Shown here: positions 6,901 to 14,736 of the stretch, piece by piece
Layout: every line of letters starts with the position of its first letter
How positions within the stretch are numbered: the stretch's first letter is position 1
NCBI GenBank assembly: GCA_965262455.1
Contig: CBDHFH010000008.1
Location: 868,001 to 932,000, forward strand
Reading direction: 5' to 3'
From: UBA1858 sp965262455
GTDB taxonomy: Bacteria; Pseudomonadota; Gammaproteobacteria; UBA4575
Length of the DNA: 64,000 nt
Notes under the pieces: generated by a model
What the model was told of the DNA's origin: nothing
Seen by the model: only the letters and a program-made list of their open reading frames with translations
Databases searched by the model: none
Translations under genes and position numbers: made by a program

Positions 6901-9165
6901 TTAAATGGATACAGTTATGGGAGACGCTTGCTCACTTTGTGCATGTATTTTACCGATAATGCATGCATCATAATAACCTAATTGTTTCAGCTCTGATAAA
7001 CACTGTTGCGCATTCTGTTGCGGAACACCAGCTAGTAAACCACCCGCTGTCTGTGGATCAAATAGTAATGGATAATCAATGTGGTTAGCTGCCTCGTTGA
7101 TATTCACAATAGCTCTTCGTAATCTGATATTTTGTGGTTGCAGGGAAGATAAAATACCTGCTGCTACCGTTTCACGCGCACCTTCAAGTATTGGCACTTG
7201 CTGGATGAAAATTTCAGCATCTACGTGCGAGGCACGCGTCATTTCAACCAAGTGCCCAACCAAGCCAAAGCCAGTCACATCGGTACATGAGGTTGCTTGA
7301 TACTTGTGTAAACATTTTGCTGCTTCTTGATTGGATTGCAACATCACTTGTATTGCTTGACTCACCCAACGTCCTTTTGCCTTACGCCGCATATCCGCAG
7401 CAAACAAGGTTCCAGTACCAATTGGTTTAGTGAGTATTAACACATCTTCAGGAGTTAAGCCCTCTTTTCGCCACACTTTATTTGGATCTACCAAACCATT
7501 GACTGTTAATCCAAAGGCGAGTTCAGCCCCTTCAGCAGAATGCCCTCCAACCAGTACTGCACCGGTGGGGTGTAATGTTTTTATTGCACCGGCTAATACT
7601 TCATATAGCATCTCTTCTACAATTTTCTCACGTCCATAGGGCACCGTTGCAATTGCGAGTACTGATTGCGGCTCTGCTCCCATCGCATAGATATCACCTA
7701 ACGCATGATTAGCAGCGATTGCACCAAATATATAAGCATCATCAATAAAGGCTCGAAAGTAATCAACACTTTGTACCATCACTTTCCCTGCTGGCACGGC
7801 TAGCATGGCTGAATCATCTGGGGACTCTCTACCTATTAATACATCATCACGCTGATAAGCCGGCAGTCTTTGCATAACGCGCGATAGAATTCCACTACCG
7901 ACCTTTGCACCGCACCCTCCGCAACGCATAGCGACGGTCGATAATTCTTTTATCGCGGTTTCATCGGCAAGACCTGCTGTAAAATGCTGCTGTTCTGCTT
8001 GATTCATTTCTGGGAGTTGGTTGAACTCACGCATAAATTCACGATCAATCCAGTCTTTGTATGTCCACAACCAACTGCCTTCCATCGATAAGCTGCCTCT
8101 TGAGGCAACTGCATATTTATCTCCGGTGCTGATTAAACCGAGAAAATTAGTCTGAGGTCGATATCGCTTTAAAAGCTTTCCTAATGCTGCTCGGCGCAAA
8201 TTTGTTGCCAATACAGGACCTTGTTTTACGGCAAACACACCGGATTTAGGACGAGGTTCAGGCAGAGATGCCACATCCCCTACTGCAAAAACATCTTGAT
8301 GGGATGTTGATTGCAAATATTTATTAACCTTTATAAAGCCCTCTCTATCTACATCCAAACCTGCTTCGTTTGGCCAACAAGGTGCAGATGCGCTTGTAAC
8401 AAAAATACAAGCATCCATGTTATGCACCTCTCCATTCTCTATGTTAATTGCATTGGCTAATATTTCACTGACGGCGTGATGCAGTAACAATTTAATGTTG
8501 CGCTCAGCTAATACTCGTGTGAAACGTTTTTGAACACCATTATTGTGGGTTGAAAGAACACGATCACCTTTAGTAAGCAGAGAGAATTTTACGCGCGTTG
8601 GGTCATCGCCATTCTCTTTAAGTAAGGTCTGCAGTCTCAATTGCGTTGACAAGGCAAGTTCTACTCCACCTGCCCCGCCACCAACAATTGCTATATGAAA
8701 ATCTCCGCGACTATTAAGAACTGTTTGTTGAAGTCGTTGCCAACCTTGCAAAAATATATCAATGGGTTTAACAACAAGTGCAAATTCATCAGCGCCTGGC
8801 ACGTCGATAACATTGGGTCGAGAGCCGGTATTAATAGAAATTAAATCATATGAAATTGGCGGTCTTCCTTCGACATGCACTTGTTTATTTTCAACATCTA
8901 GCTTATTGACTTCAGCATGATAGATACGCGCATTGGCAAATCTAGCCAGCGGCCCTAAGTCGATATGACATTCATCGTATGCGTAATGCCCTGCTATATA
9001 ACCAGGCAACATTCCAGAGTATGGCGTATGTATGTCACGAGTAATAAGTGTAATACGCAGCCCAGGCAATGGCTTCATACCAAATGTGCGTAACACTGAC
9101 ACGTGCGCATGGCCGCCACCTACTAATACTAGATCTTTGACTACTGAGGTATCAAAATTAATCAT
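6901..9165 (-). CDS. selD: Selenide, water dikinase fused to an N-terminal FAD/NAD(P)-dependent oxidoreductase
   Basis: The 754-residue protein has two parts. Residues 1 to about 390 form a pyridine nucleotide-disulfide-type flavoprotein: FAD motif LVLVGGGHAHVSVL, NAD(P) motif IAIVGGGAGGVELA, second FAD motif VFAVGDVAS. Residues about 405-754 are selenophosphate synthetase, which makes selenophosphate from selenide and ATP. Its glycine-rich N-terminus is MRCGGCGAKVGSG, in which Cys418 and Lys421 align with the catalytic Cys17 and Lys20 of E. coli SelD. The catalytic position is Cys, not selenocysteine, and there is no in-frame TGA. The ATP-site aspartates (SPDDSAML, VQSVDYF) and the VLVGGHSAEG motif are also present. 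It begins 9 bases after egtD ends, so here it takes the SenC role. The flavoprotein half might supply reduced selenium, but that is inference. Confidence 0.92.
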   Translation of the reverse strand: MINFDTSVVKDLVLVGGGHAHVSVLRTFGMKPLPGLRITLITRDIHTPYSGMLPGYIAGHYAYDECHIDLGPLARFANARIYHAEVNKLDVENKQVHVEGRPPISYDLISINTGSRPNVIDVPGADEFALVVKPIDIFLQGWQRLQQTVLNSRGDFHIAIVGGGAGGVELALSTQLRLQTLLKENGDDPTRVKFSLLTKGDRVLSTHNNGVQKRFTRVLAERNIKLLLHHAVSEILANAINIENGEVHNMDACIFVTSASAPCWPNEAGLDVDREGFIKVNKYLQSTSHQDVFAVGDVASLPEPRPKSGVFAVKQGPVLATNLRRAALGKLLKRYRPQTNFLGLISTGDKYAVASRGSLSMEGSWLWTYKDWIDREFMREFNQLPEMNQAEQQHFTAGLADETAIKELSTVAMRCGGCGAKVGSGILSRVMQRLPAYQRDDVLIGRESPDDSAMLAVPAGKVMVQSVDYFRAFIDDAYIFGAIAANHALGDIYAMGAEPQSVLAIATVPYGREKIVEEMLYEVLAGAIKTLHPTGAVLVGGHSAEGAELAFGLTVNGLVDPNKVWRKEGLTPEDVLILTKPIGTGTLFAADMRRKAKGRWVSQAIQVMLQSNQEAAKCLHKYQATSCTDVTGFGLVGHLVEMTRASHVDAEIFIQQVPILEGARETVAAGILSSLQPQNIRLRRAIVNINEAANHIDYPLLFDPQTAGGLLAGVPQQNAQQCLSELKQLGYYDACIIGKIHAQSEQASPITVSI

Positions 9166-9174
9166 CGCCAGGTT

Positions 9175-10143
9175 TTATATCGATTGCACCTGAAAAAGAT
9201 GCACGCTAAATAATTGGTTACTATCTTGCCATAATTGTTGCGATGTAAAGTTTGCTTCAGCAGCTAACTCTATAAACTCATCAATAGTATATTTATATGA
9301 ATTTTCCGTGTGAATGGTTTCGTCTTGAGCAAAGTAATATTCATGGTCTTGAATATTGACTATCTGATCACATTCACTCTTTAGGTGCATTTCAATTCTG
9401 CCTTCGTCAGTATTGTAATATGCGCAATGTTTCCAGCATTGTAAATCAAAGTCCGCCGCTAGCTGATCATTAATGCGGGCGAGAAGATTTAAATTGAATT
9501 GTGCAGTGACCCCCTCAGCATCATCATAAGCTTTTTGTAACACCAACTTATCTTTTTTTAAATCTACACCGATTAGTAGTTGGCCTTGTTCGCCGACCGA
9601 ACTGGCAACATTTTTCAAAAATGTCACAACCTCAGAGGGATGAAAATTACCAATACTTGAACCAGGGAAAAATACAACTCTTGAATTGGCCTCAACCTCT
9701 TCGGGAATCATCAACTGTTTTGCAAAATCATCACATACTGCATGTATCGTTAACCAAGGAATTTTATCTGCCAGTTCTTGTGTCGATATGCGCAGATAGT
9801 CTCGCGATATATCTATCGGCACGTACACGCTTGGGCGCAACTCATTAATAAAGTGCATTACTTTAGAATGACTGCCACCACCAGGCTCAATCAATACACA
9901 ATCATGCGGCAAGCTAGTGATGATATCTTGTTTGTATTGCTTAAAAATTGAAACTTCCGTACGCGTCGGATAGTAGTCTTGAGTACGAGTAATTAAATCA
10001 AATAACTGAGAACCTTTTTCATCATAGAAATATTTTGGCGGAATGACACGAGGGTTCTGACTAAAGCCAATTATTATATCTTGATACATGTCATCCACAC
10101 TTGGATGATTATCATATAATGTGACGCTGCCATTTGACATCAA
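9175..10143 (-). CDS. egtD: L-histidine N-alpha-methyltransferase (hercynine synthase)
   Basis: EgtD trimethylates the alpha-amino group of histidine with three SAM to give hercynine, the shared precursor of ergothioneine and selenoneine. The 322-residue length is typical. The SAM site is EPGGGSHSK (86-94) with Asp111 in PIDIS. The histidine-binding residues known from mycobacterial EgtD are present: Asn166 in GSSIGNF, Tyr206 in KAYDDAEG, and Glu280 and Ser282 in HTENSYKY. The gene follows senA after 9 bases and precedes the selD fusion by 9 bases, a tight operon. Met1 and Met2 are adjacent, so the start could be one codon later. No egtA, egtC or egtE gene lies nearby, which argues against a dedicated gamma-glutamylcysteine-type ergothioneine route in this locus. 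Confidence 0.95.
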   Translation of the reverse strand: MMSNGSVTLYDNHPSVDDMYQDIIIGFSQNPRVIPPKYFYDEKGSQLFDLITRTQDYYPTRTEVSIFKQYKQDIITSLPHDCVLIEPGGGSHSKVMHFINELRPSVYVPIDISRDYLRISTQELADKIPWLTIHAVCDDFAKQLMIPEEVEANSRVVFFPGSSIGNFHPSEVVTFLKNVASSVGEQGQLLIGVDLKKDKLVLQKAYDDAEGVTAQFNLNLLARINDQLAADFDLQCWKHCAYYNTDEGRIEMHLKSECDQIVNIQDHEYYFAQDETIHTENSYKYTIDEFIELAAEANFTSQQLWQDSNQLFSVHLFQVQSI

Positions 10144-10152
10144 TGGCTTATC

Positions 10153-11451
10153 CTAATCAATTGCGCATGTGCGGAAACCCGCAAACACATCATTACGTTC
10201 TGGTCCATAGTAATTACGCAGAGTATTCCTCACTAGTCTTGAACGCGTTGCCCAACATCCTCCACGCAATACTTTTGTCTTATTAAACAAAGGTTGCGAA
10301 TAATCTTGGTACATATCTGGAGTAAAGCCAGGATACGGAGTAAATGCAGTACTGGTCCATTCCCAGACATTACCTAGCATCTGGCGGCAACCAAATGCAC
10401 TATCACCAGCAGGTTTTGCATTTACGTTTATGGGACCCAATGTCAAACCATTAAAATTAGCATGCTTAGATTCACACGGCTCGTCTCCCCAGGGATAATA
10501 ACGTTTAGTCATAGATAATGTTTTGTTATCGAGTGTTGACGAAGCTGCAACCTCCCATTCCAGTTCGGTTGGCAAGCGACGCTTTGCCCATCGACAATAA
10601 GCATTTGCTTCATACCAGTTGATATTCACCACGGCCACGTCAGGTTGCATGTCATGCCATGAGTTAAACCAACGAATCTGCCAACCACTTTCATTACTTG
10701 CATGTCGCCAATACCTTGGATGTTGCAACTTTAGGTTTGATCTCCATGCCCAACCTTGCTCACACCAAAATTCAGCACGTTGATAACCATCATCGTTAAC
10801 AAATCGCCGATAATCATCGTTACTTACTGCAACACGGGAAATTTTAAATGCTTCCACGGCATGCTCATGCGCCCATTTTTCATTATCAAATACAAATGCT
10901 TCAGAATTTATTGCCCCCAATTGGAATGACCCTGCAGGTATGTTGGCGTCACCTTGAATGCTTGTATGATTGTGTTCATCTTGCTGACGTGGAATTTTTG
11001 GTTCGGGATAGGCCAAGGTTTGTCGAGTGTAGGTAAATGCCTCGCAGTGCATGTCTTCATGAAATATCGAATACTGTACAAGGTAATCTCGTTTGGCATC
11101 ATGTTTACCGTTCGATAGATACATCACGACCTTTTCTTTTACTTCCTGCATATAGGTAATTGTGTCATGCAAGGTAGGTAATTTCAGGTCCCAGCGACTT
11201 TCATGAGGAATATGAATAGAATCAAATAGCTGATCAATATCGGAAATTAACGCTGGCTCTTTATAGTGATGTCTGAGCACCCAGTACTCATAGAAATACG
11301 CTGTATGACCTATTTCCCAACGCAGCGGGTTAATCGTTGGCAATCGAGGCCCCATTAGTTGTTCATCACTGAGTTGATCAATTAATGCGCAAGTACGAGC
11401 GCGCGCATCTGTCAGTTGTTGAATCAAATCTTGCGGATCTAACCGTTCCAT
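10153..11451 (-). CDS. senA: Selenoneine synthase SenA (EgtB-like non-heme iron enzyme)
   Basis: SenA joins hercynine to a selenosugar in an oxygen- and iron-dependent reaction that makes the C-Se bond of selenoneine. The 432-residue protein has an N-terminal DinB-like helical domain and a C-terminal FGE-sulfatase domain, as in EgtB. The three iron ligands are His49 (WEIGHTAYFYE), His131 and His135 (HEDMH), matching the EgtB pattern. The C-terminus, GGCWATRSRLVRN then NYYGPERNDVFAGFRTC, is the form seen in the SenA branch. EgtB and SenA share a fold, so the call rests on the neighbours: senB divergent and selD in the same operon. No Shine-Dalgarno site precedes the ATG, and the region to senB contains an inverted repeat. 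Confidence 0.88.
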   Translation of the reverse strand: MERLDPQDLIQQLTDARARTCALIDQLSDEQLMGPRLPTINPLRWEIGHTAYFYEYWVLRHHYKEPALISDIDQLFDSIHIPHESRWDLKLPTLHDTITYMQEVKEKVVMYLSNGKHDAKRDYLVQYSIFHEDMHCEAFTYTRQTLAYPEPKIPRQQDEHNHTSIQGDANIPAGSFQLGAINSEAFVFDNEKWAHEHAVEAFKISRVAVSNDDYRRFVNDDGYQRAEFWCEQGWAWRSNLKLQHPRYWRHASNESGWQIRWFNSWHDMQPDVAVVNINWYEANAYCRWAKRRLPTELEWEVAASSTLDNKTLSMTKRYYPWGDEPCESKHANFNGLTLGPINVNAKPAGDSAFGCRQMLGNVWEWTSTAFTPYPGFTPDMYQDYSQPLFNKTKVLRGGCWATRSRLVRNTLRNYYGPERNDVFAGFRTCAID

Positions 11452-11474
11452 ACAGTCTGTACTTATATTTCAAT

Positions 11475-11495
11475 GTGACTTAATGTTATTGTCAC
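11475..11495. promoter_or_regulatory. Inverted repeat between divergent senA and senB, candidate operator
   Basis: Between the divergent genes senA and senB (78 bases) the arms GTGAC and GTCAC are separated by 11 bases. Extending three bases outward on each side gives eight-base arms with one mismatch (AATGTGAC and GTCACGTT). The two arms sit about one helical turn and a half apart. The spacing does not fit a CRP site (TGTGA-N6-TCACA). A regulator of both transcripts could bind here; this is inference from position and symmetry. Confidence 0.35.
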
Positions 11496-11496
11496 G

Positions 11497-11523
11497 TTAA
11501 CACACAGCAAATAAATTTATAAT
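11497..11523 (+). promoter_or_regulatory. Candidate senB promoter, possibly giving a leaderless mRNA
   Basis: TTAACA (11497-11502) and TATAAT (11518-11523) are separated by 15 bases, shorter than the optimal 17. Transcription would begin about at the GTG start codon of senB (11530), and no Shine-Dalgarno sequence precedes that codon. A leaderless message is therefore possible, though neither point has been tested. Confidence 0.3.
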
Positions 11524-11529
11524 TAATCC

Positions 11530-12486
11530 GTGGATATTATTTTAGTCAGTCCTGCGGCTGTCCAATCTTCAAATGGAAACTTCACCACTGCAAACCGATG
11601 GAAAAAAATTTTACAAAGCTTAGGACACCGAGTCGACTTAAAAAAAACATATGGTGGTAAAAAGTATGATTTGATGATTGCATTGCATGCATGGCGTAGC
11701 GCAGATGCGATTCAAACATTCAAACGACAACAGCCTGGCAAACCTCTTATCGTTGCATTAACAGGCACTGATGCATATCAGTTTATCCACACACATTCTC
11801 AAAAAACACTGAAATCGATTGAATTGGCGGATTATCTTATTGGCTTGCACTCTTTAATTAAAGCGAAAATACCACAGCAATATGCAAATAAGTGCCATAT
11901 AATATTTCAAGCGTCTACGCTAAAACCTTTACGCAATAAAAAAATAACAAAAGGTTTTAACGTATGTATTGCTGGTCATTTACGAGACGAAAAAGATCCT
12001 TTACGAGCTGCCTATGCAGCTCGCTTGCTGCCCTATAACAGCAAAATACATATTTCACATTACGGTAAAGCACACAATAAACTGTGGGCAAACAAAGCAC
12101 GTATTGAAACCATTAGTAATTACCGCTATCGCTGGCATGGAGAGATCAGTCAATCACTATTACGTGTTAAATTCTCCCAAGCAAAAGTAATGGTGTTATC
12201 TTCGCTGATGGAGGGAGGTGCAAATATTATCTCTGAGGCAATCATGTCTGACTTACCAGTCATTGCATCCAATATTGATGGCACAGTTGGCTTACTTGGC
12301 AAAGACTATTCTGGGTATTATCAAGTAGGCAATACACAACAATTAAAAACATTATTGTTCCGATGTGAACGAGACGAAAAGTTTTACAATCAGCTTCAGC
12401 ATCAATGCCGAACACATCAAAAATTATTTACCCGACATAGAGAAATACATTCTTGGAAGAATTTATTATCTAAAGTCATTCATTAA
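11530..12486 (+). CDS. senB: Selenosugar synthase SenB (GT-B glycosyltransferase-like)
   Basis: SenB condenses selenophosphate with a UDP-sugar (UDP-GlcNAc in the characterised enzyme) to form the selenosugar used by SenA. This 318-residue protein has the GT-B fold. Its N-terminal half starts SPAAVQSSNGNFTTANRW, a signature of this family, and contains VALTGTDAYQF. The C-terminal nucleotide-sugar domain carries the E-x7-E motif, Glu228 to Glu236 in MEGGANIISEAI, followed by LPVIASNIDGTVGLLG and DYSGYY. These match the family formerly known only as TIGR04348, now linked to selenoneine. The start is GTG without a ribosome binding site. It is transcribed divergently from senA. A plain glycosyltransferase role is unlikely given the neighbours. 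Confidence 0.9.
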   Translation: MDIILVSPAAVQSSNGNFTTANRWKKILQSLGHRVDLKKTYGGKKYDLMIALHAWRSADAIQTFKRQQPGKPLIVALTGTDAYQFIHTHSQKTLKSIELADYLIGLHSLIKAKIPQQYANKCHIIFQASTLKPLRNKKITKGFNVCIAGHLRDEKDPLRAAYAARLLPYNSKIHISHYGKAHNKLWANKARIETISNYRYRWHGEISQSLLRVKFSQAKVMVLSSLMEGGANIISEAIMSDLPVIASNIDGTVGLLGKDYSGYYQVGNTQQLKTLLFRCERDEKFYNQLQHQCRTHQKLFTRHREIHSWKNLLSKVIH

Positions 12487-12599
12487 ATTCTCTCTTCGAG
12501 AAGTAATTTAAGTGGCGTATAGCCAATACCTTCATTGCTTAATTATTGACCAATAATTTTGCAAGCGTCTCGTATAAATTTTTCTTAGTTAATTAATAA

Positions 12600-12627
12600 C
12601 ATTTCTTAATAAAAGTTTTAAGAAATG
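12600..12627. repeat. Perfect 10-bp inverted repeat downstream of senB
   Basis: CATTTCTTAA and TTAAGAAATG flank an 8-base loop (TAAAAGTT). The stem is perfect but AT-rich and has no T-run after it, so it is a poor terminator on its own. It lies in the 262-base gap between senB and the GIY-YIG-like gene and could be an operator or a weak transcript-end structure. The rest of that gap shows no gene. Confidence 0.5.
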
Positions 12628-12748
12628 CTCATAAGCTTGCCTTTATCACAATATCTGCTATGATTTTGTTATCTGTATCACAACATATAGATATCCAATT
12701 CTAAATTTGAATATTAAATAATCTAATCTGTTCATTTTATAAACAAAT

Positions 12749-13213
12749 ATGAGTGTCGCAGAAAGCACTAGAATTTTTTCAGCCTTACAGTTATTTGCAA
12801 GTTCACCTAAAGTGAATAGACGCTACCAGTCCCAATCAGGCATCTTCAGCACCCAAAAACCTCTTAAATTGTCTGTTAAGTGGGCAAAATATAAGAAACA
12901 AGGCTGGTGCAAATTAAACACACTAAATCTTGAGCAAGTTAAGACTAATGGCGTATTTGTTATCTGGAAGCCACAAGCTCGCTATAACGTAATACGCATA
13001 GGACAAGGACATATTTCTTCTGAGTTACAAAACTTAAGGAACGATACAACCATTGTAAAATTTGGCGCGGATTTGTTAGTAACATGGTGCTCTGTTCAAC
13101 CCCAGTTTCGAGATGGCGTTGAAAGATACCTGTATGAACAGTATTCCCCAATAAGCATAGAACGCGTCACTAACTCAAGACTCGTGCATGTTAACTTGCC
13201 AGGTAAAATTTAA
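12749..13213 (+). CDS. GIY-YIG-like protein of unknown function
   Basis: The 154-residue protein has a basic, poorly conserved N-terminus (about 1-60). Its second half recalls a degenerate GIY-YIG nuclease fold: NGVFVIWKPQARYNVIRIGQG (strands with the GVY- and VGQG-like positions), a helix, then ADLLVTWCSV and the helix RDGVERYLYEQYSP that contains the conserved Glu. Proteins of this shape with a W in place of the second Tyr are known as small uncharacterised families. The canonical catalytic Arg cannot be placed with certainty, so activity is doubtful. There is no signal peptide. The gene ends 3 bases from the convergent heme-motif protein gene. Confidence 0.5.
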   Translation: MSVAESTRIFSALQLFASSPKVNRRYQSQSGIFSTQKPLKLSVKWAKYKKQGWCKLNTLNLEQVKTNGVFVIWKPQARYNVIRIGQGHISSELQNLRNDTTIVKFGADLLVTWCSVQPQFRDGVERYLYEQYSPISIERVTNSRLVHVNLPGKI

Positions 13214-13215
13214 TT

Positions 13216-14664
13216 CTATTCAGGTTTTAGCCAGGCGATCAACTCAGTGCCGACATCACGATCAACATAATTAGGGTTAACGCCAATCAGTTTCGCTGTG
13301 TCAGTTTGATTGTAGAAAAAGTTTTCTAATACTGGCCGCGAATAACTCAACAGCGGTTTTGCATATCCAGGTTGAGGTTGTACTTGTTTGAAATCTAAGT
13401 GATGTGCAGCACCACCCACACCCTCCACGCTATGACAGGGCAGACAATTCAATGTGACGACTTTAAATGCTCTATTACTAAGACCTTGAATATGTGCATA
13501 GGGATCCTGATCAGTGAACTCAATCGAATCAAATAATATTGAGCTGTATTGTAGATAGGGTAATTCCTCATCTCTAGGCAGAGGCTTTTGAAAGTGTATA
13601 AAAGCACCCAGTGATTGCGAATAAAGCATATCCTTATCAGGACCGCCTTCTTCCCAGCTATAATATCGCTTTGTCCTATAAAAAGATGTCAAGCGATATA
13701 AGTTTTTTTCATCATCAATACCAATGACTAACTCTGGCAAATACTCACCGTACTTATTAAGATCAAGAAAAAATTTATGCCCGTTAAGATTGGAAAATGT
13801 GACAAAGCGCCCTTGTTGTTCTTGAGGCAAGCTGTTTTTATATTTCAGCAAGTTGAAAGCATGGTATGACTGTAAAGGCCAATGCCTAAGGTAACTAGTA
13901 TCGTAAGCATAAAAGGCATTTAATATCCTGTGAATATCATTTGTGATGGTGCGTTTCTCAATAAATAGATTCTGTTGCCAGAATTCATCATTATTAATTG
14001 TTGGGTGTTGCCAGAGTGATTCAGCATCAAATTCAATTTCATAATTTGGATTTATTGGACCATTGACTAGATAAGACACCATATGTGGCAATACAGGGTG
14101 AGCAAATAGGCCCACACCATTATCAATGAGCTGTGTTGACCATATCCAATTGTCTTGATTCCTAATTAAAGACGTCACTTCTCTGACTGAGATTAAGTCC
14201 TGATTTCGTTGATTAAGATCATTTACAATGAGGAACTTTGTAGAAAATTTAGAAGATAAATTCGTAGCAACACTGTCATCAAACTTAGGTTTCAACAAAA
14301 CAACAGCATTAACAGAGCTTAGCGCTTGTTCATCAAAGGTCATAAGTAGTGAATTTGTGTACTGACTATCAGCTAGTAAGATAAGTTTTTTATTCGCGGA
14401 TTGAGTGCGTGTAATAGCCTTTTTGAGCTTTTTCTTTAAACACTTTATTGTCTTTTCATGTTGTTCATCATTACACGATGACTCAAGCTGTAACACAAGG
14501 TCTCGTGTTGCCCACTCTGAAGTATTAATACTTTCCATTGACGCATCACTAAAAGCAACCACAAGTGCACGTCCGTAAATAGGCTCTTGTTTGGGTTGCA
14601 TATAAAATATTGCAGCAGATATTAAAATTGCCGCTAACACGATACCTAGCGATAAAATCTTCAT
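13216..14664 (-). CDS. Membrane-anchored protein with one c-type heme motif, unknown function
   Basis: This 482-residue protein has one N-terminal transmembrane segment (residues 3-20, ILSLGIVLAAILISAAIFY) and a large, presumably periplasmic, body. A single CxxCH heme-attachment motif lies near residues 409-413 (NCLPCHSVEGVGGAAHH). The C-terminus (NPNYVDRDVGTELIAWLKP) resembles the end of a cytochrome c domain, although a Met sixth ligand is not obvious. The region before it is not recognised; it contains many aromatic residues and a DNDLNQRN-type loop. It lies 72 bases downstream of the methyltransferase gene on the same strand and may share its transcript. A periplasmic redox protein is the safest description. 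Confidence 0.55.
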   Translation of the reverse strand: MKILSLGIVLAAILISAAIFYMQPKQEPIYGRALVVAFSDASMESINTSEWATRDLVLQLESSCNDEQHEKTIKCLKKKLKKAITRTQSANKKLILLADSQYTNSLLMTFDEQALSSVNAVVLLKPKFDDSVATNLSSKFSTKFLIVNDLNQRNQDLISVREVTSLIRNQDNWIWSTQLIDNGVGLFAHPVLPHMVSYLVNGPINPNYEIEFDAESLWQHPTINNDEFWQQNLFIEKRTITNDIHRILNAFYAYDTSYLRHWPLQSYHAFNLLKYKNSLPQEQQGRFVTFSNLNGHKFFLDLNKYGEYLPELVIGIDDEKNLYRLTSFYRTKRYYSWEEGGPDKDMLYSQSLGAFIHFQKPLPRDEELPYLQYSSILFDSIEFTDQDPYAHIQGLSNRAFKVVTLNCLPCHSVEGVGGAAHHLDFKQVQPQPGYAKPLLSYSRPVLENFFYNQTDTAKLIGVNPNYVDRDVGTELIAWLKPE

Positions 14665-14736
14665 GTCTAATAGTTGCGTGGCTAAAAACGCCTGAATTGT
14701 ACGCTTATATCAATTAAATTGTGCTACAAAGTTGCG

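Noticed and set aside
7903..7929. Selenocysteine at the SelD catalytic position, common in SelD proteins.
   Set aside because: The codon is TGC (Cys418) and there is no in-frame TGA in the gene.
10153..11451. Ergothioneine synthase EgtB or ovothiol synthase OvoA.
   Set aside because: OvoA carries a C-terminal methyltransferase that is absent here. EgtB is less likely because selD and senB are next to it and no egtA, egtC or egtE gene is found.
11474..11496. CRP site in the senA/senB region (TGTGA and TCAC present).
   Set aside because: The half-sites are 13 bases apart instead of 6.
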